From JBJXGE01 sp046154185 (lineage in GTDB: Bacteria > Planctomycetota > UBA8108 > UBA1146 > JAJFFE01): 64,000 bases of DNA. The position numbers and the translations under genes were made by a program. How positions within the stretch are numbered: position 1 is the stretch's first letter; each line of letters opens with the position of its first letter. Shown one piece after another: positions 36,124 to 44,325 of this stretch. The notes below the pieces were generated by a model, which saw only the letters and a list, made by a program, of their open reading frames with translations, was not told the origin of the DNA and made no database searches. The stretch covers positions 1 through 64,000 of the forward strand of contig JBJXGE010000063.1 in assembly GCA_046154185.1 (NCBI GenBank), in the 5' to 3' direction.

Positions 36124-37038
36124 TTAGCTAGCGCCGTCGGCAATACCGAGGTCTGTACGAACTTGGTTCCGAACCGGGAGAATGACATACTTGGGAACTC
36201 CCGAGTTATCAGAGTCAGCCACGCGGATTGCGCGTTGAGCCGCCAGTAAAACGGCCTTCACGGATTCCAACATCTGATGCGGAGAGAACGGCTTGAGCAA
36301 GGTGGCTGCAACTTGCAGCCACGAGTGTCGCTCCAGGCCCTCGGTAGGGAGCGCTCCAGTGGCCAGGATCACAGGCAAAGTCTTGTGCGCACAACGCACA
36401 CGCGTGATCAGCTCCAAGCCCGTCAACCTCGGCATGTCGTGGTCGGTCACCATGAGGTCGAACTCGCCCGCATTCAGTGCCTCCCAACCTGCGACCCCAT
36501 CCTGCGCAGCCTCGACGTGATAACCGGCGCCGATCAGTGCACGCTCGGTGAGTTGCAGGATGTCGACATCGTCTTCAACAACGAGTATTCGCGCTTTCGA
36601 CGCGGCTGCGGAGAGACTCGCCGCCGCGGTCGCAACGACTCTCATGTCAGCCGAATCGATCACTCCATCGCGAATAGGCGCTCGCGAACTTTGTGCTTCG
36701 TTATGGCTCCTCGTGCAAGCAGGCGCGCTCCAATCCCAAGCCACTGCCCACGGCGTCGACCAAACACCAAAGTCCGCCGGGTCAAAGATCTTGCTCAACA
36801 CCTTCAGACCTAGAATTCGCTGCGGCCCAAGGACAAGCGGATGCACTGCCATGCTGGATGTGTAATCCCACAGCCAATATTGATTGGGACCGCTCACCAA
36901 CTGAGCCACCGGACCAAAATGTAGCGGCGCACACACACGCTCAATGACACCGTTTTCTGACGCAGAATAAAAACGCAACCAAACTTTCTTTTGATCCTGG
37001 ATTGCCCCGAGGAACTGCGTGTGATTCTGGATGAACAC
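36124..37038 (-). CDS. Response-regulator receiver fused to a WYL-like N-terminal domain
   Basis: About 304 residues if started at the GTG at 37038; a GTG at 37077 is an alternative. Residues ~5-115 (FLGAIQDQKKVWLRFYSASE, RVCAPLHFGPVAQL, YWLWDYTSSMAVHPLVL, KIFDPADFGVWSTPWAVAWD) resemble a WYL-like small protein that is usually stand-alone. Residues ~150-265 are a receiver: ILVVEDDVDILQLTE, LMVTDHDMPRLTGLEL with the phospho-acceptor Asp, LPVILATGALP with the conserved Thr, and LLKPFSPHQM with the Lys. The frame is continuous, so it is a genuine fusion unless there is an assembly error. No output domain follows the receiver. It is the last gene of a minus-strand group headed by the motif at 37569. 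Confidence 0.75.
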   Translation of the reverse strand: MFIQNHTQFLGAIQDQKKVWLRFYSASENGVIERVCAPLHFGPVAQLVSGPNQYWLWDYTSSMAVHPLVLGPQRILGLKVLSKIFDPADFGVWSTPWAVAWDWSAPACTRSHNEAQSSRAPIRDGVIDSADMRVVATAAASLSAAASKARILVVEDDVDILQLTERALIGAGYHVEAAQDGVAGWEALNAGEFDLMVTDHDMPRLTGLELITRVRCAHKTLPVILATGALPTEGLERHSWLQVAATLLKPFSPHQMLESVKAVLLAAQRAIRVADSDNSGVPKYVILPVRNQVRTDLGIADGAS

Positions 37039-37080
37039 ATTCGTTCGAGCGCCACGGAGACTAGCGACCGCACGCACGGC

Positions 37081-37287
37081 TCACGCCGACTTCCAGTTGC
37101 GAACCGACGAACCGAGCCCGACGACGATGGCGACGAGGCCGCCAATGAGCAGCCAGACAGACTTGTCCGTCGGCGATCCCGTAAAGAATCTCGAGACGTC
37201 CGAACTCAACGAGTTCGTCGCGGTGACCCCCATGCTGACGAGCACAATGCCACCCACCACCAAAGCAATCGAGACGAGCTTAACCAT
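37081..37287 (-). CDS. DUF3185-family small membrane protein
   Basis: A protein of 68 residues with two membrane helices (LVSIALVVGGIVLVSMGV and SVWLLIGGLVAIVVGLG) joined by SSDVSRFFTGSPTDK, the diagnostic loop of DUF3185. The function is unknown; in my experience the family sits among stress and envelope genes. It lies between the lmo0937-type gene and the WYL/receiver gene. A paralogue lies at 42910-43224. Confidence 0.85.
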   Translation of the reverse strand: MVKLVSIALVVGGIVLVSMGVTATNSLSSDVSRFFTGSPTDKSVWLLIGGLVAIVVGLGSSVRNWKSA

Positions 37288-37349
37288 GACCGTCTTTCAG
37301 TTGCGCAGGAACTGTCTTCATCCTTCACCACTCGCGTTCTGTGCGTTCG

Positions 37350-37499
37350 CTATGTTATGCGGCGTCCGCTAATCACACGAACAAGCACGACAACGACCGC
37401 CACGACGAGCAGGACGTGAATGAAGCCGCCAATCGTGTAACTACTCACAAGGCCAAGCAGCCACAACGCGAGTAGGATCACAGCAAGGGTCCAAAGCAT
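37350..37499 (-). CDS. lmo0937-type (DUF5670-like) very small membrane protein
   Basis: A protein of 49 residues: MLWTLAVILLALWLLGLVSS followed by a TIGGFIHVLLVVAVVVVLVR segment and ISGRRIT. The LLGLVSSYTIGGFIH signature is that of the lmo0937-family hydrophobic protein found next to stress genes in many phyla. The ATG at 37499 is preceded by an excellent AAAGGAAGCAA. It heads a minus-strand operon with the DUF3185 and WYL/receiver genes, and the palindromic motif at 37569-37585 lies 69 nt upstream. Confidence 0.85.
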   Translation of the reverse strand: MLWTLAVILLALWLLGLVSSYTIGGFIHVLLVVAVVVVLVRVISGRRIT

Positions 37500-37568
37500 T
37501 TTGCTTCCTTTCAGGAAGTGTTCGAGCCACCAACGCTTGCAGGCTAGGCGGCGTCTCAGCCTTGCGCC

Positions 37569-37585
37569 ATGGGGTCAAACCCTAC
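37569..37585 (-). promoter_or_regulatory. Palindromic operator-like motif, copy A
   Basis: On the minus strand GTAGGGTTTGACCCCAT, with a GGGT-N3-ACCC core. It points toward the lmo0937-type gene, 69 nt before its ATG. It is divergent from copy B, 87 bp away. Confidence 0.65.
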
Positions 37586-37672
37586 CCGCGCTGTCGAAGG
37601 CGGATTCATTGTCGGCAACGCCGCCGCCTCGGTGTGCGCTAACTGAGCGGGATCATCGTCGGGTCGAGTGGT

Positions 37673-37689
37673 GTAGGGTTTCACCCCAT
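37673..37689 (+). promoter_or_regulatory. Palindromic operator-like motif, copy B
   Basis: GTAGGGTTTCACCCCAT on the plus strand, 67 nt before the ATG at 37757. It is identical to copy F at 46812 over all 17 bases and differs from copy A at one central position. Confidence 0.65.
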
Positions 37690-37756
37690 TCATTGGATAG
37701 CTCACCTAGATTAAAACCTGGAGTGCCTTTGCTGCATGCGAACTAGAAGGACTCTC

Positions 37757-37990
37757 ATGGAAGACCCTGCTCAGCCGCTGTCGATGGCGGCGTCGGCGCT
37801 TAACCGAAGAAACGACGTCTTGCTCTCGCTAAACGACGCAATCGACGCAAGCCTGGCGGCTCCGTCCACAAGCGCTCTACTTGCGCACTCATCTTGCGAT
37901 GTAACGCAAGAATCACCGCACTTTGTCGTCACTGGCGCCGCCGGCGACGTTTGGATAGCGACAAATATCGGGTTCGTTCGCGTCGCCTGA
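37757..37990 (+). CDS. Small hypothetical protein
   Basis: A protein of 77 residues with no signal or membrane segment (MEDPAQPLSMAASALNRRND and then VLLSLNDAIDASLAAPST, ending GDVWIATNIGFVRVA). The ATG at 37757 follows AGAAGGACTCTC, and operator copy B lies 67 nt upstream, which supports a real gene. No family is recognised. Confidence 0.55.
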   Translation: MEDPAQPLSMAASALNRRNDVLLSLNDAIDASLAAPSTSALLAHSSCDVTQESPHFVVTGAAGDVWIATNIGFVRVA

Positions 37991-38072
37991 GGGCAAATGG
38001 ATGTCTAAAGCGGATGCCGCGAGGCGCCACAACAGCAGACATCCTCCACGAGTGAACACGGCGAAGGCCAAG

Positions 38073-39644
38073 ATGATCGCGCCGCGCACTCTCAACTGGA
38101 TTCTCCTGGCACTGGTACTACTCTCTGGTTGCTCAGCAACCACTACCAGTCCGGTGCTGCCGCGCGTGACCGTGCTCGACGTTGCACCATCAACACTCAG
38201 CCCCGAGCAATCAAGCACCAGACCTCCCACACTGGTCGTGGGCAGCGAATCCGCCTCCGGCGGCAGTCTGCCCGATCCGACGTCCAGCCCCGAGATCGTG
38301 TTGGACCCCGTCCCAGTCCCCGCGCATGAGTTGCCTTGGGAAACCGGTGCCGGAAAGAGCTACGTGATCCCTGCAATTGAAATCATCATTTTCGAGTTCC
38401 TGCTGAATCAATTCGATCGCCGGGTCATCGACGACCCCGCGTACAACAGCAACTCGAAGACGTTTGCGCGCAACCTGCATCGCAAGTGGATCATCGACGA
38501 CGATCCCTTCGACACGAATCAGATCTTGCATCCGTATGCCGGCACGATTTACCACGGTTCGGCACGATCAGCCGGACTCAACTTCTGGGAATCTACTGGC
38601 TACACATTTCTCGGCAGTGCGCTCTGGGAAACCGCCGGCGAGACGGGACGGCCGTCTTTCAACGATCAAATCGCTACCGGGGTCGGCGGAAGCTTCATGG
38701 GCGAGGCTCTCTTCCGCATGGCGAGTTGGACTCTCGAGGGCGAAAAGAACCCCAGCAATTGGCGAGAAAACACGGCGGGACTGCTTTCGCCGCCCTTGTT
38801 GGTTAATCGCAGAGTCTTCGGCGATCGCTTCGACGCTGTGTTTCAGAGTCGAAACCCGGCGGTCTTCGCGCGAGCGGGCCTTGGCGGCAGCCTCAATACA
38901 AGAGTATCGAACCGCGGCGTTTCTGGTGATGTCAGCCGTAACAAGCTGGTCGGAAACTTCGAAATGGACTATGGTCTCCCAGGCAAGTCGGAGTATCAGT
39001 ACACGCGGCCCTTCGACTACTTTCACATCGAAGGAATCGCCACTTCGAGTCCCGATGCAATTGTCGAGAACATCTTCGCGCGCGGCCTACTGGTCGGTCG
39101 AGAATATGGATCCAGCAATTATCGGGGCGTGGCTGGCGTCTACGGCAGCTTCAGCTATCTGTCGCCTGAACTCTTTCAACTTTCAACGACCGCCGTCTCC
39201 CTTGGCACAACTGGTCAATGGTGGCTAACGAATTCACTTGCGCTACAGGGCACGTGTCTTGGCGGCGGCGGCTACGGCGCTGCCGGAACCACGACGGACA
39301 CGAAAGCCGATCGCGACTATCACTATGGCGTGGTACCCCAGGGGCTGCTTGCGCTCCGACTCATTCTTGGCAATTTCGCGATGCTCGATGCGTCCGCGCG
39401 CAATTACTACGTCAGTGGCGCGGGATCCAACGACAACGGTCGGAGCGAGAATATTCTGCGCGAGCAACTCGCGTTGACGTTTCGCATCTATGAGCGCCAC
39501 GCGCTTGGGCTACAGTACGACCTATCCCTACGTGATGCCCCGGACGCGGCGTTCGCTGATCGCCGCCAGAGCGTCGAGACGACGAGTCTTGTCTATAGCT
39601 ATCTGTTTGGTAACACGCACGCGGGGCTCGCTGCAGTTAAGTAA
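38073..39644 (+). CDS. DUF3943-type outer-membrane lipoprotein
   Basis: About 523 residues from the ATG at 38073 (GAAGG upstream), chosen because it begins a clean lipoprotein signal, MIAPRTLNWILLALVLLSGC; the frame is open up to an ATG at 38001. A Ser/Pro/Thr-rich linker (~25-85) precedes a domain with AIEIIIFEFLLNQFDRRVID, DTNQILHPYAGTIYHGSARS and FWESTGYTFLGSALWETAGE, the DUF3943 signature. Alternating strands follow with barrel character (FEMDYGLPGKSEYQYTRPFD, ALGLQYDLSLRDAP). It probably sits in the outer membrane; the role is unknown. Confidence 0.75.
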   Translation: MIAPRTLNWILLALVLLSGCSATTTSPVLPRVTVLDVAPSTLSPEQSSTRPPTLVVGSESASGGSLPDPTSSPEIVLDPVPVPAHELPWETGAGKSYVIPAIEIIIFEFLLNQFDRRVIDDPAYNSNSKTFARNLHRKWIIDDDPFDTNQILHPYAGTIYHGSARSAGLNFWESTGYTFLGSALWETAGETGRPSFNDQIATGVGGSFMGEALFRMASWTLEGEKNPSNWRENTAGLLSPPLLVNRRVFGDRFDAVFQSRNPAVFARAGLGGSLNTRVSNRGVSGDVSRNKLVGNFEMDYGLPGKSEYQYTRPFDYFHIEGIATSSPDAIVENIFARGLLVGREYGSSNYRGVAGVYGSFSYLSPELFQLSTTAVSLGTTGQWWLTNSLALQGTCLGGGGYGAAGTTTDTKADRDYHYGVVPQGLLALRLILGNFAMLDASARNYYVSGAGSNDNGRSENILREQLALTFRIYERHALGLQYDLSLRDAPDAAFADRRQSVETTSLVYSYLFGNTHAGLAAVK

Positions 39645-39741
39645 CTTCTCGACACGCACGCCGGGCCAATTTCAAGGGAATCGACAGATCGACAGTTGCT
39701 CGACGGAAGTCGCTGCACATTCATCACAAGCTGCGAACGGG

Positions 39742-39758
39742 GTAGGGTTAGACCCCAT
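39742..39758 (+). promoter_or_regulatory. Palindromic operator-like motif, copy C
   Basis: GTAGGGTTAGACCCCAT on the plus strand, 75 nt before the ATG at 39834. The GGGT-N3-ACCC core is intact; only the spacer differs from copies B and F. Confidence 0.65.
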
Positions 39759-39833
39759 CACACCTCGCCAGGTCCTAAACTATCATGCGGCCGTTGATCA
39801 GTTTCCTGTCTCATTTCATGAAGGAGTCTTTTG

Positions 39834-40313
39834 ATGACTCAGAACGATAGCTCGAAGTCGACGAACTCCACAAACGTCGCATCGGCCACGGTGGGGCCCG
39901 GCTCGCATCCAGTCGGTACTGGGGTCGGCGCCGCGGGCGGTGCAGTGGCCGGCGCCGCGCTCGGCACGATTGTCGGTGGACCAGTGGGAACGGTCGTCGG
40001 TGGCGCCGTTGGCGCTGCGACCGGCGCGCTAGCCGGTCAGACCGCAGCCAGGATCGTGAATCCGACGGCTGAAGACACCTACTGGAGCGAGCATTACCGC
40101 ACGCGTCCCTACTTCGTCGAGACGCAGCCTTACTCGGAATTCCGCCCGGCATTCCAGTACGGTTGGGAGTCGCGCACGCGGCTTGGTAACCGCACATTCA
40201 AAGAGGTTGAGGGCGACCTCGCGCGTGGTTGGGATAAGGCCAAAGGCGAATCACAGCTCGCTTGGGCACAAGCCAAGAACGCGACGGCCGATGCCTGGGA
40301 TCACGCCAAGTAG
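39834..40313 (+). CDS. Glycine-zipper protein with CsbD-like C-terminus
   Basis: A protein of 159 residues; the ATG at 39834 is preceded by AAGGAG. Residues ~28-72 are a glycine zipper (GVGAAGGAVAGAALGTIVGG and PVGTVVGGAVGAATGALAG), able to insert into membranes. The middle (EDTYWSEHYRTRPYFVETQP) resembles a short conserved segment seen in stress proteins. The C-terminus (GDLARGWDKAKGESQLAWAQ) is helical with the W-x2-AKG pattern of CsbD-like proteins. A stress/envelope role fits with the operator copy C upstream. Confidence 0.75.
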   Translation: MTQNDSSKSTNSTNVASATVGPGSHPVGTGVGAAGGAVAGAALGTIVGGPVGTVVGGAVGAATGALAGQTAARIVNPTAEDTYWSEHYRTRPYFVETQPYSEFRPAFQYGWESRTRLGNRTFKEVEGDLARGWDKAKGESQLAWAQAKNATADAWDHAK

Positions 40314-40427
40314 ACGAGTGCAAGGTTCACACCCGGCGTGGTCGAGGGCCCCCCAGCCTCTGCCGCTCCGGGCCTAAGTTTCTGCAGCTTCAAATCCAAC
40401 AACTCGCAACAGTCGAAAGTCATTTGC

Positions 40428-40835
40428 ATGCGAATAACATACTCCGCTCCGATCGCGATCCTAGCGCTCATCCTCGCGGGCTGTCATACGGCGAGCCCGC
40501 GCGGCGGCGGGACGATGATGGAGGAAGAATTTCGCGTCGTCGTGCCGACGTACGCGACCGAAGTGAAACAAGGCGAGATGCAGACCGTGTCGCTCTCGCT
40601 CACGCGCGGCGATCATTTCAAGCGTGACGTCAAGCTCGAGATCACGGCGCCGAAGGGGCTCACGGTCAGTCCTGAGAACATCACGATCAAAGACAGCGCC
40701 AAGCCCGAAACGCAAATTCGAGTCAGCGCCGCCAAGGATTCCGCGATTGGTGAATATCGCATTCACGTGAAGGCGCACCCGGAATCCGGTGAGTCGACGT
40801 CGTGTGAGTTCTCCATAAAGGTCGTCGCGTCCTAG
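40428..40835 (+). CDS. Small lipoprotein with Ig-like fold
   Basis: A protein of 135 residues with signal MRITYSAPIAILALILAGC and lipobox LAGC. The mature part alternates beta strands (EFRVVVPTYATEVKQGEMQT, VSLSLTRGDHFKRDVKLEIT, TQIRVSAAKDSAIGEYRIHV), typical of an immunoglobulin/NEW3-like sandwich. It is probably membrane-anchored and periplasmic. The ribosome site is weak, so the start rests mainly on the signal sequence. No operator copy is seen upstream. Confidence 0.75.
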   Translation: MRITYSAPIAILALILAGCHTASPRGGGTMMEEEFRVVVPTYATEVKQGEMQTVSLSLTRGDHFKRDVKLEITAPKGLTVSPENITIKDSAKPETQIRVSAAKDSAIGEYRIHVKAHPESGESTSCEFSIKVVAS

Positions 40836-42260
40836 AATCACGGACTCTTCCGGCGGACTTGTTAGCTGCGGAACAAAGCCGCACCGAACTCGACCGCTGG
40901 AGCCGAGTGGCCAAACGTGGTCGTGAGCAAGCAGATATTTGTTTCCGACGCTGGCGACGTCTTCGTACCCGCGATCATGACGCGCAACAAGATCCTTCCA
41001 TGGACTGGCAAAACCGTTGGCAACTTTGTCAACCAGCCATGAATTCAGATTCAGCACGCCGCTCGACGATTCCGTCGGCTTGGGAGTTGGCGGTGAAAGC
41101 GCGAGCAGAAATGCCGATTTAACAAGCAATGCCGCACAGGTCTTCAACCCAATGAAAGCAACGACATCCTGACGTGTGCGGGAATGCGCGGACCGACAAG
41201 GCCTACAGCTCTTTTTGATCGACGTTGTTGTCGATTGAGAGTTCTTGTGTCGCGTATGTTCCGCGCGCGTCGGGGTTCTCATCCTTGAGATCCGAGTTTT
41301 CCCGGGGCGTTGCCCAAAGGCTGATGAATCGCGCACGTCCGGGGCTCCGGCTTCGCACGGGCGATATCGCGACGCGCTCGGTGCTTTGCGGCGTTGCTGG
41401 ACATCGACGTCTACGAAAATCCTGCGCGCAACGTGCGCGCAGTGGTTTTGTTTCTGCTGCACCCGGTGCGTCGTCTGCAGCAGTTCGCAATCACGACGAG
41501 CTTCCCAACTTTTTCTGGAGGTTTTAGACTCATCATCAATCTCCGGCTGTCACGCCTTGTGACGCTCCCTTGGAACTGAGGCCCCTTCGCTCCCCCGGCA
41601 TTACCCGGCTTCAACGCTACTATGAGCCTCTCCGACTTCCGACTCGGCCCAGCCAAACCCTCGCGGGTTGCTGGTTGGGTGCGCACCCACCGCGCCGGAT
41701 CTCTTGTGTTGCTTGGATCCACTCTTCGTGCATGCTGTCCTCCACCACTCCGGCGGGTCGGTGTGGTGCTTTCGTCGTCTCGCCTCACCACGTCGACTTT
41801 CCCCTTCAGGCCAGAAGGTCAGCCCCCGCAAAGACCGTTTTCGGAGCTCACGCGATGTTCATGCGCATTACTGCCCGCACGCTTGCTGCGTCGCTTACAC
41901 GATTCTTCTACATCCGAGGCTTTCTATGGATTCGTTACCTCCTCCAACACTCAGACTGCTTCCGGCTGGGACGACCAGTTGCCGGGTGGGGATCTCACCC
42001 ACTGAAGATCCAATCCCTACACAACGCACGACCTGAAAGGTCCGACAGAGCAAAGCCCGGGGCTAGCTGGCCCTTGCGGCCTACCCCGGGTAACGATCAA
42101 GAAGTTGGTCCGGCCTGAAGGGCCGGCAGTGTGAGCGCAAGATTTGCGTGCTGTCCAATTCCACGGTGAATTCAAGAGACTCTGCTGGGTTAGCCGGATT
42201 GGCGAACTGATGAATGCCTCGGTCGTCGGGCACCCCACGCATGTCAGGTCTTGATGTGAC
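40836..42260. other. 1.4-kb region without a convincing gene
   Basis: No ORF here combines a good start, ribosome site and protein-like composition. The part around 41590-42030 reads in one plus frame as RYYEPLRLPTRPS and similar, which I recall from many unrelated genomes as a recurrent, probably non-coding element. A palindromic interspersed repeat occupies 42031-42128. A minus frame around 40850-41165 is partly protein-like but has no usable start. Confidence 0.5.
42031..42128 (+). repeat. Interspersed palindromic repeat, copy 1
   Basis: Three nested hairpins in about 98 bp: ACCTGAAAGGT; a longer one between CCCGGGG and CTACCCCGGG with CTAGCTGGCCCTTGCGGC inside; and CCGGCCTGAAGGGCCGG at the 3' end. 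The same arrangement recurs at 62554-62654 (opposite strand) and, truncated, at 62960-63020. REP-like elements of this kind are common in planctomycete genomes. Confidence 0.75.
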
Positions 42261-42488
42261 TCAGACGATTCTGACGCGCAAGCTCCGCGGGGCGCAGTGC
42301 GCGCCCGGCGTCGGCATCGCGCCGAGCGCCGCCTTGCCAGCGTCCCCGACGACTACTTGGCAAAGCCGCAGCCCCAGTAGGAGTAAAGGAAGAAATGCTA
42401 GGATTGAGAGTCCACACATCCAGCGTCCGTAGCCACTCATCAGGCTGAATAGCGCGCACGACAGCAAAATCGCGATACAAATTTCCAA
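42261..42488 (-). CDS. Small hydrophobic membrane protein
   Basis: A protein of 75 residues from a TTG at 42488 preceded by an optimal AAAGGAGG 6 nt away. The first 45 residues form two close hydrophobic helices (MEICIAILLSCALFSLMSGY, WMCGLSILAFLPLLLLGLRL); the tail is short and basic. Operator copy D lies 72 nt upstream. No family is recognised. Together with the small membrane proteins at 37.1-37.5 kb it fits the stress/envelope set. Confidence 0.65.
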   Translation of the reverse strand: MEICIAILLSCALFSLMSGYGRWMCGLSILAFLPLLLLGLRLCQVVVGDAGKAALGAMPTPGAHCAPRSLRVRIV

Positions 42489-42560
42489 GTCCAGCCTCCT
42501 TTGAGCAAATCTACTTCGCGCGTTTCGGCGACTAAGTTAGCCGCGCACGCAAGTCGCGAT

Positions 42561-42577
42561 ATGGGGCAAAACCCCAC
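42561..42577 (-). promoter_or_regulatory. Palindromic operator-like motif, copy D (diverged)
   Basis: On the minus strand GTGGGGTTTTGCCCCAT, 72 nt before the TTG of the small membrane protein at 42488. The palindrome is kept as GGGG-N5-CCCC although three positions differ from the consensus. It overlaps the apparent start of the pseudogene on the other strand. Confidence 0.45.
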
Positions 42578-42916
42578 CTCAGACGTGTCGTCGCCCCGGG
42601 GGCCGTGGACCGGCCGCGAGCTGCGCTTGTACTTGGCTTTCTTTTCCTTCGCGTCGATTGCGGGCTTGGGGTCTTTGCGTACGGCGGATACGCCAGCTTC
42701 GACCTCACCCCGAACGGCCTCGACCGCGGACCATTCATGGCGCCAACGAGGACCGCGCTCATCGCCTTTCCAGCTCTTGACAACAAACCCTGCCGGGGCG
42801 CGCGACGATCTGTTTCTCTCTCGGCATCATCTTCTGCTACCTGGAGTTCGCACGAGCCGACGCGAATGCCCGTTCGGCGCCCGGCGATGATTTTCTGGCG
42901 GAGTTCCTCCTATTGA
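42561..42916 (+). pseudogene. Frameshifted membrane-protein gene
   Basis: Protein-like sequence moves through three frames. From the ATG at 42561 one frame gives GRELRLYLAFFSFASIAGLG. A second continues VFAYGGYASFDLTPNGLDRG and PFMAPTRTALIAFPAL. A third gives TICFSLGIIFCYLEFARADA and DDFLAEFLLLTLAR. Joined by two frameshifts this is a ~115-residue protein with two membrane helices. Each frame alone turns to Ser/Arg-rich nonsense after the junction. It converges on the DUF3185-like gene. Confidence 0.5.
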
Positions 42917-43224
42917 CGCTGGCGCGCCCGCCGCCCCTCAAAAGTCGCTCCATACAGCTGATGATTGTGATGCTTGTAGGTTCCATTCGGCAAAGACGAG
43001 TCATCAGATTCTGCCAAGGCACGACGACGAAGAAGAAAGAGCGCGGCGCCAGCACAAAGGCTCGCTGTGCCGCCGATCAAGCACCAGACAACGGGACCCT
43101 CTGACGCATCCGCAAGAGCCATCGCTTCGAGATCGGCGTCGAAGTTGGCCGCGCTGACTCCGAGTCCAAAGAGCAAAACGCCGAGCGCTAGCAGTGCGAC
43201 TCCGGCCACTAAGTGGAGTGACAT
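42910..43224 (-). CDS. DUF3185-like small membrane protein
   Basis: A protein of 104 residues. The N-terminal ~72 residues are two membrane helices (LVAGVALLALGVLLFGLGVS, VVWCLIGGTASLCAGAALFL) separated by AANFDADLEAMALADASEGP, the same layout as the DUF3185 protein at 37081. The extra ~30 residues at the C-terminus are hydrophilic (LPNGTYKHHNHQLYGATFEG) and overlap the end of the pseudogene on the other strand, so the original stop may have been lost. The ATG at 43224 follows GAGGG. Confidence 0.7.
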   Translation of the reverse strand: MSLHLVAGVALLALGVLLFGLGVSAANFDADLEAMALADASEGPVVWCLIGGTASLCAGAALFLLRRRALAESDDSSLPNGTYKHHNHQLYGATFEGRRARQRQ

Positions 43225-43300
43225 GGGCGCCCTCTTCGATCATTCTCGTTGCGTTTCCGTGCGCGCAATCAAATTCCTTCCCACCGCCTCCAACGATTCA

Positions 43301-44110
43301 TCAAAACGCGAGCTCGAAGTAGAGCATCGGACCGCTGAGTTCGAGATCCGTGTCGAGATTTCGTCTCGACTGCTCGAGCTCGATGTCGACGTGTCGGTAG
43401 CCGACGCCGAGGGCGACAAACTCCGCCTGCACGCCGACGCGCGCGTTGAGGTCGATGAAGTCGCCGCGCGTGTGATCAAAGTGCCCGGTGAAGCCAGTGA
43501 AGTCGAGATCAGCGACGACACGCAGCCGATCGCCGATGACGCCCATGTCGAAAGTGGCAAAAGCACCGGCAACCGGGAAGACGTCTTCCTTAACCTTGCG
43601 GGTTGAAATGCCGCTCGCACTCAACCGAGTCTCGGTGTCGAGGTAGTCCGCGCCGAATTTTGGGCCGATGCAAATCGGACCAAATCCAAGCCAACCCCAC
43701 CGCAGGTGCGCGGTGGCGAGGCTGAGGTCGGTACTACTGTCGAGCGTCACACCGGAGGAGTATGTCTGGCCGTTGTAAGAAATCGTCTCGTTGAGCAGCG
43801 TGTTGCCGTCTTCGCTGAGCTCGAAGTAGCTCACATCGAGACCGACCGCTCGCCAGCGAAGATCGGCCGCAAGGAGAATCGCTTCTTCATCGCCCAATTC
43901 AAAGACGTCGTCGATGTCGAGCTTTGAGCCGCGCGTGGCGCTCGAGCCGAGGCTCGTGTCGCCATTGAGTTGCGGTCGCCAGTAGGCTGCCCGCGCTGCG
44001 ATGTTTCGTCCTTCGGTGATCGTTGCGCAACCGGACGCGCACACCGCGAACAGCACCGCGCCGAGGACACCGACCGCCAACAGCCGTCGACTCGCGAAGT
44101 TTCTGGCCAA
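43301..44110 (-). CDS. Outer-membrane beta-barrel-like lipoprotein
   Basis: A protein of 269 residues from a TTG at 44110 with AAAGGA upstream. The signal sequence (RRLLAVGVLGAVLFAVCASGC) ends in a possible lipobox ASGC. The mature part is made of alternating amphipathic strands (AVGLDVSYFELSEDGNTLLN, RWGWLGFGPICIGPKFGADY, VALGVGYRHVDIELEQ) and ends LSGPMLYFELAF with terminal Phe, as in small 8-12-stranded barrels. There is no assigned family. It is 76 nt upstream of the DUF3185-like gene on the same strand. Confidence 0.7.
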   Translation of the reverse strand: MARNFASRRLLAVGVLGAVLFAVCASGCATITEGRNIAARAAYWRPQLNGDTSLGSSATRGSKLDIDDVFELGDEEAILLAADLRWRAVGLDVSYFELSEDGNTLLNETISYNGQTYSSGVTLDSSTDLSLATAHLRWGWLGFGPICIGPKFGADYLDTETRLSASGISTRKVKEDVFPVAGAFATFDMGVIGDRLRVVADLDFTGFTGHFDHTRGDFIDLNARVGVQAEFVALGVGYRHVDIELEQSRRNLDTDLELSGPMLYFELAF

Positions 44111-44325
44111 TTCATTTCCTTTCGTTGCGAACCCCGCGGATCACGCGGTGCACATCCGCGATCGCAGGTCTTGAAAGCGGCTCATTCCGAGCCTGTGATT
44201 GAACAACTGCTATTTGCTCGGGCGCAGAGCTATTCTCTGCCGAGTAGAACGCCGGATTCGACTCGGCAGAAACGTGAACTGCGTTCAGCAGAAGAACGGC
44301 GACCTAGTCTCGGTTCAACTGCACT

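Noticed and set aside
40461..41462. Minus-strand frame with partly protein-like sequence around 40850-41165
   Set aside because: It has a plausible hydrophobic start region but no ribosome site, and it continues antisense through the lipoprotein gene at 40428. Evidence is too weak to call a gene.
41570..42118. 182-codon plus-strand frame
   Set aside because: The sequence is of a type that recurs as a spurious ORF in many genomes, is Arg/Ser/Pro-rich, and runs into the palindromic repeat; it is treated as a non-coding element.
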